From an uncultured Eubacteriales bacterium (GTDB taxonomy: Bacteria > Bacillota > Clostridia > Oscillospirales > Acutalibacteraceae): a stretch of 64,000 nucleotides of DNA. The stretch covers positions 62,001 to 126,000 of the forward strand of contig CAKSCM010000002.1 in assembly GCA_934444365.1 (NCBI GenBank), written 5' to 3'. Below the pieces are notes generated by a model, which did no database searches, was not told the DNA's origin, and worked only from the letters and a program-made list of their open reading frames with translations. Positions 17,032 to 30,034 of this stretch are shown one piece after another (positions within the stretch are counted from its first letter, which is position 1; each line of letters begins with the position of its first letter). Both the position numbers and the translations under genes were made by a program.

Positions 17032-17188
17032 GTGATTGAAGGGGCGTTTTGTATAATAATCGGCAAAAAGGAAAACGGATAAGCAGAACTTCTTTTTTTA
17101 AAGACATTAAGAATAAAATGTAGATTTTTCCGGCGGTCATGGTTATAATCGTTATGAAGCGTTATATTAAAACCGACAGGTGAGAAAA

Positions 17189-17671
17189 ATGGAAGAACCG
17201 AATATAATTATACGCCGTGCGAAAAAATGCGATACCGGCGACATAAACCGGCTGCTTTACGAGGTACACAAGGTCCACAGCGACGCGCGTCCCGATATTT
17301 TTAAGGCGGGCGGGAAAAAGTATACCGAAAGCGAGCTTGAAGCGATTATTTCCGACGATAAAAGGCCGATATTTGTCGCCGAGGAGTCGGGGAAGGTTTT
17401 GGGATATGCTTTTTGCATATACAAGCGGTTCATAAACGACAATTCGCTTACCGATATTAAAACGCTGTATATCGACGACCTGTGCGTTGACGAAGAGGCG
17501 AGAGGCAAGCACATAGGCAAAAAGCTGTACGAATATGTTCTGGACTATGCTTCGCACAACGGCTTTTACAATGTTACGCTTAATGTCTGGGCGGATAATG
17601 CCGGCGCGGTTAAATTTTACGAAAAGCTGGGGCTTCGGGTCCAGAAGATCGGAATGGAAAAGATACTGTAA
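17189..17671 (+). CDS. GNAT-family N-acetyltransferase
   Basis: A 160-residue acetyltransferase of unknown substrate. The acetyl-CoA-binding motif A is LYIDDLCVDEEARGKHIGKK with the R-x-x-H-x-G-K pyrophosphate loop; a typical C-terminal segment VTLNVWADNAGAVKFYEKLG follows. ATG 17189 is preceded by CAGGTGAG; an in-frame GTG at 17180 lies inside that ribosome binding site. The gene is alone, divergent from purA. Size and motif fit small-molecule or ribosomal-protein acetylases; the sequence does not decide between them. Confidence 0.88.
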   Translation: MEEPNIIIRRAKKCDTGDINRLLYEVHKVHSDARPDIFKAGGKKYTESELEAIISDDKRPIFVAEESGKVLGYAFCIYKRFINDNSLTDIKTLYIDDLCVDEEARGKHIGKKLYEYVLDYASHNGFYNVTLNVWADNAGAVKFYEKLGLRVQKIGMEKIL

Positions 17672-17907
17672 TGCCTGATCGGTGCCGTACAAATCCGGAC
17701 GGATCGAATGAAAAAAGCGGCGGCAGCGATTGGAATTGTTTACGTATAAAAATCGTGGCCGATCGGGACGCCATCCGGCAGGAATTTATCGGAATTATGC
17801 CGCCGATTAACACGAGCGGTTATAATGCAACAAAATACAAAGGTTTTATTGTGCTGTTTCAACAATAAATAATGGGCGAATTGCTTAAAATTTTAATGTA
17901 ATATTGG

Positions 17908-17936
17908 TTGACATCCACAAAAAAACGATGTACAAT
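17908..17936 (+). promoter_or_regulatory. Strong promoter of the 86-residue protein gene
   Basis: Consensus TTGACA (17908-17913), 17 bp, TACAAT (17931-17936), 55 bases before the start codon. Confidence 0.85.
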
Positions 17937-17990
17937 AATAATGCTGAAAAAAGCAAAAGTATATCAACAAGAATAAAGGGGGAAGAGTAT

Positions 17991-18251
17991 ATGTCAAATG
18001 AAATGACCATGCACGATATTGATATTGCTGATTTTATTCAGACGCTCGATTCGTGCAAAGGCGATGTTTACCTTGAAACTGCCGAGGGCGACGTGCTTAA
18101 TCTTAAGTCCAAGCTTTGCCAGATGATGGGTATTTCCAACATCTTAAAGGGCGCTGTTATAAGCGAGGCTAAGATCCGTTGCACCTGCAAGGATGACGAA
18201 GCGCTTCTTTTCAGATTCAACCTCTTCAAAGAGGTTCCCGAGAAGAAATAA
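17991..18251 (+). CDS. Small hypothetical protein, 86 residues
   Basis: A soluble, mixed-charge protein starting MSNEMTMHDIDIADFIQTLD, with three cysteines (in DSCKGD, KLCQMM and RCTCKDD) and a hydrophobic core pattern that suggests a compact alpha/beta fold. It has a near-consensus promoter, the ribosome binding site AAAGGGGG and a strong terminator, so it is a well-expressed single-gene unit and very likely real. An in-frame upstream start (17904) would lie inside the promoter. I do not recognise the family with confidence and give no function. Confidence 0.8.
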   Translation: MSNEMTMHDIDIADFIQTLDSCKGDVYLETAEGDVLNLKSKLCQMMGISNILKGAVISEAKIRCTCKDDEALLFRFNLFKEVPEKK

Positions 18252-18373
18252 ACATCGTAATTTTCAAAATGCCGGATAGTAACGGCCGGCGTGCGCTTAA
18301 AGAAAAAGCGCATCTGTTTTTAGCGATAGTTTTCAGTTTAGTTTAAAACTTTTTCATATAGACCTTACAGAAT

Positions 18374-18422
18374 AAAAGCAGACAGGGCATCGGTTATTTC
18401 CGGTGTTCTGTCTGCTTTTTGC
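18374..18422 (+). terminator. Terminator after the 86-residue protein gene
   Basis: AAAAGCAGACAG pairs with CTGTCTGCTTTT around a smaller CATCGG/CCGGTG stem, ending in a T tract. Confidence 0.9.
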
Positions 18423-18478
18423 CTGGCATTCGGTTTGTTCGAATATATAAAACGGCTTTGCGGCCTTAAATGAGAGCA

Positions 18479-18512
18479 AAAAAAGGGCGGCTTCTCCCTA
18501 TCCGAGTCCGCC
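18479..18512 (-). terminator. Terminator after the YhaM-type gene
   Basis: On the minus strand GGGCGG (18507-18512) and CCGCCC (18484-18489) close a hairpin that is followed by TTTTTTT-like sequence (18479-18485 on the plus strand reads as an A run). Confidence 0.75.
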
Positions 18513-18635
18513 CAACAGGCCGTCCTTTTTTAGGACAGACTGTCGGCGGAGCGTAGATTATTGATATTATTAAGCTTGCCGGTTTTTCGGGTGGCTTTTT
18601 ATGGTGTACGAGGTTCGGTCGCCGGTTGTTTCAGG

Positions 18636-19598
18636 TCAGGAGATTGAATATTTGATTCCTTCCTTAACCTTGTAAAGCTTGCGGTCGAGGCCGAATATCC
18701 TTGACGGGGTCATTTCTCCGGCCGGTATGTCGGCCGTGGCGGCGCACATTTCGAACAAATGGGCGTCAAGATTATCAAGAGCCGCTACCACTGCCGCTTC
18801 GGGGAACATCGGGGGCACGGGGCTGCCGAATTCCGGCTCGGAATGATGGGATAAAAGAATATGCTGAATAAGCAGCAGCTTTTCCTCGGGGAGATTTGTC
18901 TGCTCGGCGTATTTTTGAAGCATCGAAACTCCGCCTGCAATGTGGCCAAGCAGGTTGCCCTTAACGGTATAGCCCGAGGCGATTCCCGTGTCGCCGAAGG
19001 CAAGCTCATTTATCTTTTCGACATCGTGCATAACGGCGCCGGTTATTACCAGATCGCGGTCCAAAAACGGATAGACCTTTGTTAAAGCGTCGGCGGCGCG
19101 CATGACGGCAAGGGTGTGATACAGCAGTCCGCCGCTTACGGCATGGTGCATTCTTACGGCCGCCGCACAGCGTAAAATTTCGCTTTTATTCTCTTCAAAA
19201 ACCGTTTTTATAAGGGCAGTGTAGTCCTTATCGTCAAGCCCCTCGGCCGTTTTTATTATCTCGTTGTACATAGCCTCGCTTGTCATGGGAGCGCATGGGG
19301 TCAGATCGGATATTTTGACGTCGTCGGCGTCGGTGGCCCGGCGTATGCGTTCGATTTTGAGCTGAACCTGTCCGTTCCATGTATCGACCGTACCGCGGAC
19401 CTTAATAACGGTATCGGGAGTGAAGGTGCCGAACCGCTCCTTTGAGTAATCCCAGAGCTTGGCGTTTACCTCGCCCTCGGCGTCGGCCAGAATCATATCG
19501 AGATATTCGTTTTTGTTGCGGTTGACCTTAACCTCGCACGATTTTATAAAACAAAAGCCCTCGCAGCTACCGTTTACTATCGATGATAACAGCTTCAT
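18636..19598 (-). CDS. YhaM-type 3'-5' exoribonuclease (OB fold + HD domain)
   Basis: A 320-residue protein like YhaM/CbfI, which trims RNA 3' ends in Firmicutes. The N-terminal OB-fold nucleic-acid domain covers about 12-100 (LDMILADAEGEVNAKLWDYS; VIKVRGTVDTWNGQVQLKIE). The C-terminal HD domain has HHAVSGGLLYHTLAVMRAAD, then ITGAVMHDVEKINEL with the HD pair, and HHSEPEFGSPVPP. I chose ATG 19598 (AGGAGAG upstream) over the longer frame from 19742, because the extra 48 residues have no ribosome binding site and no resemblance to the family. It is a single gene with its own terminator. Confidence 0.9.
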   Translation of the reverse strand: MKLLSSIVNGSCEGFCFIKSCEVKVNRNKNEYLDMILADAEGEVNAKLWDYSKERFGTFTPDTVIKVRGTVDTWNGQVQLKIERIRRATDADDVKISDLTPCAPMTSEAMYNEIIKTAEGLDDKDYTALIKTVFEENKSEILRCAAAVRMHHAVSGGLLYHTLAVMRAADALTKVYPFLDRDLVITGAVMHDVEKINELAFGDTGIASGYTVKGNLLGHIAGGVSMLQKYAEQTNLPEEKLLLIQHILLSHHSEPEFGSPVPPMFPEAAVVAALDNLDAHLFEMCAATADIPAGEMTPSRIFGLDRKLYKVKEGIKYSIS

Positions 19599-19988
19599 GG
19601 TTAAAATCTCTCCTATTGTGTGAAATATATGGCAGGGCAAAAAATAATAACAATAACGCACTTTTTTTGCCTGTCGGACGGGGGATATACGGCGAAGGAC
19701 GGCGCGCGGTGTTTTTATCGGTTTAAAAAGTATATCATACACGGACCGTTTTTACAAGACACAGAAAAACGGCGCCGGAAATTGACGACCGTACGGCGGC
19801 AAAGCGAGCATTTTGCATATATGAAGCATAAGGCGGATAAAAAGTATAAGCGCACAAGTAAAGGAAAAAATGAATACTTAACGGTTTAATGGGCAGTATA
19901 AAGGTGAGAATACGGTGCGGCAAAAGCGCTTTTAATTCCGGATTTTCGGCCGGTTCCCGGATTTTTAACAACAAAAAAATGATAGCAG

Positions 19989-20303
19989 ATGATGGATGCG
20001 GTGAAAATTTTGCTCAAAACCAAAAAACAAAAATCCGTCGGAGCAAGGCGGAATAAAAGTAACGGGACATCTGCAGGTGTTGCTTTTCGGTGGATGATTG
20101 CGACCCTTGCGGTTTTGGCGTCGCTGTTTATTTTTGTTGCCGGATTTGTGACGGTGGATTTGCGTTCCGGATCGATAATGAAGGGGGAGGGCGGCGGATA
20201 CGCCCTGTCCGTTCGCAGGTTTGACGATAGGATAGTTATAACCGTCTTCGGTAAATGCTACGAAATCACCGTAAAGGATCCGCGGCAGGAGAATGTTAAG
20301 TAA
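19989..20303 (+). CDS. Possible small single-pass membrane protein
   Basis: A 104-residue open frame with a basic N-terminus, one strongly hydrophobic helix (MIATLAVLASLFIFVAGFVT, about 34-53) and a C-terminal part with short beta-like strands (YALSVRRFDDRIVITVFGKC). The architecture is protein-like, but the ribosome binding site is poor and I recognise no family, so its reality is only moderately supported. It lies divergent from the YhaM-type gene. Confidence 0.4.
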   Translation: MMDAVKILLKTKKQKSVGARRNKSNGTSAGVAFRWMIATLAVLASLFIFVAGFVTVDLRSGSIMKGEGGGYALSVRRFDDRIVITVFGKCYEITVKDPRQENVK

Positions 20304-21076
20304 TAATGCCGCTTGTTATGGTTAAGCAAAGGCGGGCGATTATCATTTGCTTATGCGGTCGCGATTTAAGAGCGGCATATTTGCAAAAAGTATATACCGG
20401 GCGGCCGGAATGTTTTAACAGGTTCATAATCGGAATGTTTCCACAGGACTATTATAAAAATAAAATTTATCCCCAATCTGTTTTAGTTGTTTCTAAAATC
20501 AGGTTGGGTCATATTTTTTGTCCGGAATCTTAAATCTTGCGGAAGCTGCTGTTTTTGCTTTTGAGGGCGGCTGACGGAGGACTGGCGATTCCGGGGCGGT
20601 CGGATCAGCCGGGTAGACCGATTGATTGTGTGGCCGCTTTTGTTTTGTCGGTAGGGGCGGTTCAGCCGGCTCGGTCGGATCGCCGATTTGTTTATACGGA
20701 TACGGGGCGATTGGTTCAGTAAGCTTGATAAACTTAGTTTTATCGGTTTGGCCGGTCGTTCAAACCGATTTTGCGGCCGGTAGTTTCGGTAGGGCGAATC
20801 GGTTCATCCTCAGGCAAAACAAAACCATATGTAGTGTGTTTTTATCCGAAGTTAAACTATATAGGGAATGATATTTTGTTGCGGTTTACATAATAACATG
20901 AATTTGCTGTTTTTACGGCTCTTTTGGCAGAGAACAGGCAGGTAAGCGACAACAAATAAACAACGCCTCCATGCGTTTCAAGCGACGCGGAAAGAATTCA
21001 GTAATAAGGCTGTTTTCGGGCAATTTGTTTCGTTTTAAGAAATAAAAATTTTTTTGATTTTTTTGCAGCAAAGCTC
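20304..21076. other. Gene-poor interval before rpoB
   Basis: About 770 bases with no convincing gene. The part at 20560-20820 is full of degenerate CGGTCGG/GGCCGGT/ACCGATT motifs, like a decayed repeat array. Short open frames here lack ribosome binding sites. Confidence 0.55.
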
Positions 21077-21106
21077 TTGACAATCTTGCAATACTTGATA
21101 TATAAT
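21077..21106 (+). promoter_or_regulatory. Promoter of rpoB-rpoC
   Basis: TTGACA (21077-21082), 18 bp, TATAAT (21101-21106). The predicted start, about 21112, gives a leader of about 160 bases. Confidence 0.85.
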
Positions 21107-21115
21107 ACAAAACTG

Positions 21116-21217
21116 TATCATTGTGGGGTTATGTGCGTATTTTTTCGGACATACAGGGCGGTTATATCATAATTATCCGGCCATTTTATCTGTTTTTTGT
21201 GTAAAAACACAATGATA
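21116..21217 (+). promoter_or_regulatory. Structured rpoB leader closed by a perfect 10-bp stem
   Basis: TATCATTGTG (21116-21125), right at the 5' end of the transcript, is the exact reverse complement of CACAATGATA (21208-21217). The 82 bases between contain at least one further hairpin (TATGT...ACATA, about 21130-21153) and a T-rich stretch. No terminator follows. The arrangement looks like a closed multi-branch RNA domain upstream of the polymerase genes. Confidence 0.55.
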
Positions 21218-21270
21218 TTTACAATGTAAGTTATTATTCCAGCGTTAGCTTATCAGACGGGAGTGTTTAT

Positions 21271-24200
21271 ATGGTCGATGTAAAAACAGTTAAGCTCGGA
21301 ACCAACGAGCGAAAGACATTTTCAAAGATCGACGAAGTTCTTGAAATGCCTAACCTCATCGAAATTCAGAAAAACTCTTACAACTGGTTCATCGAGACCG
21401 GTTTGAAGGAGGTTTTTCACGATGTCGATGTAATAACCGATTATACCAAAAACCTTGAGCTTTCATTCGTCGGTTATCGTTTTGACGAAAAGCCGAAGTA
21501 TACCATTGTAGAGTGCAAGGAGCGCGACGCTACCTATGCGGCTCCGCTCAGGGTAACGGCGAGGCTTCTTAACAAGGAGACCGGCGAAATTAAAGAGAGC
21601 GAGGTCTTTATGGGAGATTTCCCGATAATGACCCCGTCGGGCACCTTTGTAATAAACGGGGCGGAGAGGGTCATTGTTTCTCAGCTTGTCCGTTCGCCGG
21701 GTGTTTATTACGATGAGATAATCGACAAGACCGGACGCCACCTTTACAGCTCGACCATAATTCCCACCAGAGGCGCCTGGCTTGAATATGAGACCGATCA
21801 GAACGACATTATTTATGTCCGTATAGATAAAAACCGCAAGCTGCCGCTTACGACCTTTTTGCGCGCTTTGGGACTCGGTACCGATGTTCAGATAAAGGAG
21901 TTTTTCGGTGAGGACGAAAGGCTGCTTGCAACCCTTGAAAAGGATACGGCCAACGGCGTTGAGGAGGCCCTTCTTGAGGTTTACAAGAAGCTTCGTCCGG
22001 GCGAGCCGTTCACCGTTGAGGGCGCTCAGCAGCATATTGACGGACTTTTCTTCGATCCGGCAAGATATGATCTTTCGAGGGTCGGCCGTTATAAATACAA
22101 CAAAAAGCTTGCCCTTATGCCCAGAGCCTTGGGCAGAAAGCTTACCGCTCCGGCTGTCGATCCGATGAGCGGAGAGGTGGTTTGCGATGCCGGCACGGTT
22201 ATTACCCGCGAAATAGGCGCCGAGCTTGAGAAAAAGGGCGTTTTCAGCGTTACGGTCGAGATCGAAACCGAAAACGGCCTGTCCGAGCACACCCTTTACA
22301 CCAACGGCATGGTCAATATCTCCGATTTTGTGGATTTTGACTGCGCCGAGCTCGGCATAAACGAAAAGGTAAGCTTAAAGGTTCTTCGCGAGCTTATGGA
22401 CAAGGCCGAAAACGAGGAAGAATTAAAGGAGCTTATAGCCGAGTCGAGGGCTCAGCTTATTCCCAATCACATTACGGTCGACGATATATTCGCATCGGTC
22501 GGATATATTCTCGGCCTTCCATACGGCATAGGAAACATCGACGATATAGATCACCTCGGAAACCGTCGCATCCGTTCGGTCGGCGAGCTGCTGCAGAATC
22601 AGTTCCGTATAGGTATGTCCCGTATGGAGCGCGTTATACGCGAGAAGATGACCATCCAGGCTCAGGATATGGAGGCTGTTACTCCCCAGTCGCTTATAAA
22701 CATACGTCCCGTGACCGCTGCGATAAAGGAGTTTTTCGGTTCATCGCCGCTGTCGCAGTTTATGGATCAGACCAATCCGCTTGCCGAGCTTACCCATAAA
22801 AGGCGTTTGTCGGCTCTCGGTCCGGGCGGTCTTTCGCGTGACCGTGCAGGATTTGAGGTTCGCGACGTTCATTACACCCATTACGGCCGCATGTGCCCGA
22901 TAGAAACCCCAGAAGGTCCGAACATCGGTCTTATCTCTTACCTTGCGACCTTTGCAAGAATAAACGAATACGGCTTTATCGAGGCGCCCTTCAGACGTGT
23001 CGATAAGGCAACCGGTGTTGTGCTCGACGAGGTTGTTTACATGACGGCCGACGTTGAGGACGGATACGTTGTCGCTCAGGCGAACGAACCGCTCGACGAG
23101 CAGGGACGTTTTGCCCGTGCGAAGGTTTCGGCGAGATACCGCGACGAATTCGTTGAGGTCGATGCTTCGAGGGCTGATTTTATGGACGTATCGCCTAAGA
23201 TGGTTATTTCGGTTGCTACCTCCATGATCCCCTTCCTTGAAAACGACGACGCGAACCGTGCTCTCATGGGCTCGAACATGCAGCGCCAGGCGGTTCCTCT
23301 TTTAAAAACCGAGTCGCCGATAGTCGGTACCGGAATGGAATACAAGGCGGCCGTCGATTCGGGCGTTGTTGTACTGTGCGAGCGCGACGGTGTGGTTAAA
23401 AAGGTAGACGCCAGAGGGGTCGACGTTTTAAGCGACTCGGGCGAGACCGATCACTATGAAATAATCAAATTCCTCCGCTCGAACCAGGGCACATGCGTAA
23501 ATCAGCGCCCGGTAGTAAGCGTAGGACAGCATGTTAAAAAGGGCGATGTAATTGCCGACGGACCCGCTACAAGCAACGGTGAGATATCCCTCGGTAAGAA
23601 CGTTCTTATCGGATTTATGACCTGGGAGGGTTATAACTACGAGGACGCCGTTCTTATAAACGAAAAGGTCGTCCGCGACGATGTTTTTACATCCATCCAT
23701 ATAGAGGAATATGAGCTTGAATCGAGAGATACCAAGCTCGGACCCGAGGATATAACCAGAGATATCCCCAACGTCGGCGAGGATGCCCTTAAGGACCTTG
23801 ATGAGCGCGGAATAATCCGCGTCGGTGCCGAGGTGCGTGCCGGCGATATACTCGTCGGTAAGGTAACCCCCAAGGGCGAGACCGAAATGACCGCCGAGGA
23901 AAGACTGCTCCGTGCGATATTCGGCGAAAAGGCGCGCGAGGTAAGGGATACTTCGCTCCGCGTTCCCCACGGCGAATACGGCACCGTGGTTGACGTCAAG
24001 GTTTTCGACCGTCACAACTGCTCCGAGCTCAATCCCGGAGTAAACATGGTCGTACGCTGCTACATCGCCCAGAAGAGAAAGATTTCGGTCGGCGATAAGA
24101 TGGCCGGTCGTCACGGTAACAAGGGCGTTGTTTCACGCATACTGCCCTCTGAGGATATGCCCTTCCTGCCAGACGGAACTCCCCTTGACATAGTTCTTAA

Positions 24201-24999
24201 TCCCTTGGGCGTTCCGTCCCGAATGAATATAGGACAGGTGCTTGAGGTTCATCTCGGCTATGCGGCGAGAGCGCTCGGCTGGAAGGTCTGCACTCCGGTA
24301 TTTGACGGAGCTCACGAGGCTGATATTCGCGACTGCCTGAAAGAGGCCGGCCTTGCTGAGGACGGCAAGACCGTGCTTTACGACGGCCGTACCGGAGAGC
24401 CCTTTGATAATCGCGTTACGGTCGGCGTTATGTACTTCCTCAAGCTCCATCACCTTGTTGACGATAAGATTCATGCCCGTTCGACCGGACCGTATTCGCT
24501 CGTTACTCAGCAGCCGCTCGGCGGTAAAGCCCAGTTCGGCGGACAGCGTTTCGGAGAGATGGAGGTCTGGGCCCTTGAGGCTTACGGCGCCGCTTACACC
24601 CTGCAGGAGATTCTGACCGTCAAGTCGGACGACGTTGTAGGACGTGTAAAGACCTATGAGGCCATAGTAAAGGGCCAGAATGTTCCCAAGCCCGGAACCC
24701 CCGAATCCTTCAAGGTTCTTATAAAGGAATTGCAGAGTTTGGCGCTTGACGTTAAGGTGCTTGATGAAAACGGCGAGCCGATCGATCTTAAGCAGACCTT
24801 TGAGGATGACGACGAGATAGTCGGACTTCCGATGCCTGTCGAGGAAAATAAGGTCGAGCAGGGCGATCTGCACGGATTCGGCATTGAGGATGAGCAGGGC
24901 AATCCCGAATATTCCGACGATGCCGCCGATGACGAGCTGTTTGCCGATGACGATGATGAGCCGATATCCGAGGATGATCTCGGATCGGATGAGATGTAA
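21271..24999 (+). CDS. rpoB: RNA polymerase beta subunit RpoB
   Basis: The 1242-residue beta subunit, forming the catalytic cleft with beta'. The rifampicin-binding region (about 490-521, SPLSQFMDQTNPLAELTHKR) matches the sensitive consensus at the usual resistance positions. GDKMAGRHGNKGVVS and the C-terminal GGQRFGEMEVWALEAYGAA are intact. A very acidic tail (about 1190-1242) closes the protein. ATG 21271 is preceded by GGGAG. The gene has its own promoter and leader here instead of following rplL. rpoC starts 14 bases later. Confidence 0.99.
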   Translation: MVDVKTVKLGTNERKTFSKIDEVLEMPNLIEIQKNSYNWFIETGLKEVFHDVDVITDYTKNLELSFVGYRFDEKPKYTIVECKERDATYAAPLRVTARLLNKETGEIKESEVFMGDFPIMTPSGTFVINGAERVIVSQLVRSPGVYYDEIIDKTGRHLYSSTIIPTRGAWLEYETDQNDIIYVRIDKNRKLPLTTFLRALGLGTDVQIKEFFGEDERLLATLEKDTANGVEEALLEVYKKLRPGEPFTVEGAQQHIDGLFFDPARYDLSRVGRYKYNKKLALMPRALGRKLTAPAVDPMSGEVVCDAGTVITREIGAELEKKGVFSVTVEIETENGLSEHTLYTNGMVNISDFVDFDCAELGINEKVSLKVLRELMDKAENEEELKELIAESRAQLIPNHITVDDIFASVGYILGLPYGIGNIDDIDHLGNRRIRSVGELLQNQFRIGMSRMERVIREKMTIQAQDMEAVTPQSLINIRPVTAAIKEFFGSSPLSQFMDQTNPLAELTHKRRLSALGPGGLSRDRAGFEVRDVHYTHYGRMCPIETPEGPNIGLISYLATFARINEYGFIEAPFRRVDKATGVVLDEVVYMTADVEDGYVVAQANEPLDEQGRFARAKVSARYRDEFVEVDASRADFMDVSPKMVISVATSMIPFLENDDANRALMGSNMQRQAVPLLKTESPIVGTGMEYKAAVDSGVVVLCERDGVVKKVDARGVDVLSDSGETDHYEIIKFLRSNQGTCVNQRPVVSVGQHVKKGDVIADGPATSNGEISLGKNVLIGFMTWEGYNYEDAVLINEKVVRDDVFTSIHIEEYELESRDTKLGPEDITRDIPNVGEDALKDLDERGIIRVGAEVRAGDILVGKVTPKGETEMTAEERLLRAIFGEKAREVRDTSLRVPHGEYGTVVDVKVFDRHNCSELNPGVNMVVRCYIAQKRKISVGDKMAGRHGNKGVVSRILPSEDMPFLPDGTPLDIVLNPLGVPSRMNIGQVLEVHLGYAARALGWKVCTPVFDGAHEADIRDCLKEAGLAEDGKTVLYDGRTGEPFDNRVTVGVMYFLKLHHLVDDKIHARSTGPYSLVTQQPLGGKAQFGGQRFGEMEVWALEAYGAAYTLQEILTVKSDDVVGRVKTYEAIVKGQNVPKPGTPESFKVLIKELQSLALDVKVLDENGEPIDLKQTFEDDDEIVGLPMPVEENKVEQGDLHGFGIEDEQGNPEYSDDAADDELFADDDDEPISEDDLGSDEM

Positions 25000-25013
25000 G
25001 GAGGTCAACCGGT

Positions 25014-28676
<3,663 letters not shown>

Positions 28677-28782
28677 ATGCGGTTTTAAAGGCGTGTCGGG
28701 GAGTTTATCCGATGTTTTTGAAGATGAATTACCGGAAAGCGCCAAGGGTTAAGTCGCCGCGTCAAAAAGTTTTAAATAAAAG

Positions 28783-28813
28783 CCGTCCCCGTATGTATTG
28801 ACAGCGGGGACGG
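28783..28813. promoter_or_regulatory. Inverted repeat around the -35 of the str-operon promoter
   Basis: CCGTCCCCG (28783-28791) and CGGGGACGG (28805-28813) are perfect 9-bp arms. The TTGACA of the next promoter lies in the 13-base loop, and the right arm fills the spacer. No T tract follows on the plus strand, so this looks more like a protein-binding operator than a terminator. Confidence 0.55.
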
Positions 28814-28826
28814 AATATGCTAAAAT
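28798..28826 (+). promoter_or_regulatory. Promoter of rpsL-rpsG-fusA
   Basis: TTGACA (28798-28803), 17 bp, TAAAAT (28821-28826), followed by a leader of about 140 bases before rpsL. Confidence 0.8.
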
Positions 28827-28969
28827 ATCTATCTGCGTGACGAGAATATCTTGCCGCGTATGTGGTTTTTGTGTAAGAATTGCGATTGTATCGTAGTTTT
28901 TTAAAACTGTCAGGTGATAAGCGCGCTGAAAAAAGCGTGTTTTCATAATATTTTTCAAGGAGGTGCGAT

Positions 28970-29389
28970 ATGCCAACCTTTAATCAGCTGGTCCGCACAG
29001 GCAGACAGTCGATAGAGAAGAAGGCCAAGGCCCCTGCGCTTTTGAAGGGCTACAATTCCCAGAAGCGTTCGCTCATCGACCAGAATTCCCCGCAGAAGAG
29101 GGGCGTGTGCACGGTAGTTAAGACCCAGACCCCGAAGAAACCGAACTCGGCTCTTCGTAAAGTCGCCAGGGTTAGACTCTCCAACGGCATCGAGGTTTCT
29201 TCTTACATTCCCGGTGTCGGCCACAACCTTCAGGAGCACAGCGTTGTGCTTATCCGCGGCGGCCGTGTTAAGGATCTCCCTGGTGTGCGTTACCATATCA
29301 TTCGCGGTACGCTCGATACTCAGGGTGTTGCCAACCGTATGCAGGCCCGTTCAAAGTACGGTGCCAAGCGTCCCAAGGGCAGCAAGTAA
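28970..29389 (+). CDS. rpsL: 30S ribosomal protein S12 (uS12)
   Basis: A 139-residue protein of the decoding centre. It starts MPTFNQLVRTGRQ and contains the streptomycin-related segment TPKKPNSALRKVARVRLSNG and the loop GVGHNLQEHSVVLIRGGRVK; the Lys residues altered in resistant strains are wild type (PKKPNS). ATG 28970 has AAGGAGGTG upstream. First gene of the str operon. The L7Ae-like gene that many Firmicutes carry between rpoC and rpsL is absent. Confidence 0.98.
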   Translation: MPTFNQLVRTGRQSIEKKAKAPALLKGYNSQKRSLIDQNSPQKRGVCTVVKTQTPKKPNSALRKVARVRLSNGIEVSSYIPGVGHNLQEHSVVLIRGGRVKDLPGVRYHIIRGTLDTQGVANRMQARSKYGAKRPKGSK

Positions 29390-29563
29390 GGTCCGGTTTT
29401 TTGCGGTTTTCCCTATAAAACCCAATGTATTTGACGAAATCTTCTTGCAGGCTGCTTATAAAAAATGCAGCGGCATTTAATTATAAATGCCTCTCATAAA
29501 GGCGCCACGGGAGTTTTGTCACTCGAGTACCTATGATATCATTATATGAAGGAGGGAAGCGAA

Positions 29564-30034
29564 GTGCCAAGAAGAGGCCAAATCGCAAAGCGTGATGTGT
29601 TACCCGATCCGCTTTATAATTCAAAGCTGGTAACCCGTCTTATCAACAATATCATGTATGACGGCAAAAAGGGCGTTGCCCAGAAGATAGTTTACGGTGC
29701 TTTTGAAATAGTTGCCGAGAAAACCGGAAAGGAACCCCTTGAGGTTTTTGAGCAGGCTATGGAGAATGTTATGCCGCAGCTTGAGGTTAAGGCCCGCCGT
29801 GTCGGCGGTGCTACCTATCAGGTGCCTATTGAGGTTCGTCCCGAGAGGAGACAGACCCTCGGTTTACGCTGGATAACCACCTACAGCCGTAACCGTTCGG
29901 AGAGAACGATGCGCGAGCGTCTTGCCGGAGAGATAATGGATGCTGTCAACAGCACCGGCGGAGCTTACAAAAAGCGCGAGGACACCCACAAAATGGCCGA
30001 AGCCAACAAGGCTTTTGCTCATTACCGCTGGTAG
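29564..30034 (+). CDS. rpsG: 30S ribosomal protein S7 (uS7)
   Basis: A 156-residue protein that nucleates assembly of the 30S head. The start is GTG 29564, seven bases after AAGGAGGG; this gives the family N-terminus (V/M)PRRGQIAKRDVLPDPLYNS and the usual length, whereas the longer frame from 29546 begins at the ribosome binding site. RRVGGATYQVPIEVRPERR is the family signature. It lies between rpsL and fusA in the classical str order. Confidence 0.97.
   Translation: MPRRGQIAKRDVLPDPLYNSKLVTRLINNIMYDGKKGVAQKIVYGAFEIVAEKTGKEPLEVFEQAMENVMPQLEVKARRVGGATYQVPIEVRPERRQTLGLRWITTYSRNRSERTMRERLAGEIMDAVNSTGGAYKKREDTHKMAEANKAFAHYRW

Noticed and set aside
20306..20871. Short open frames upstream of rpoB
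   Set aside because: Overlapping, without ribosome binding sites, and built from degenerate CGG-rich repeats.
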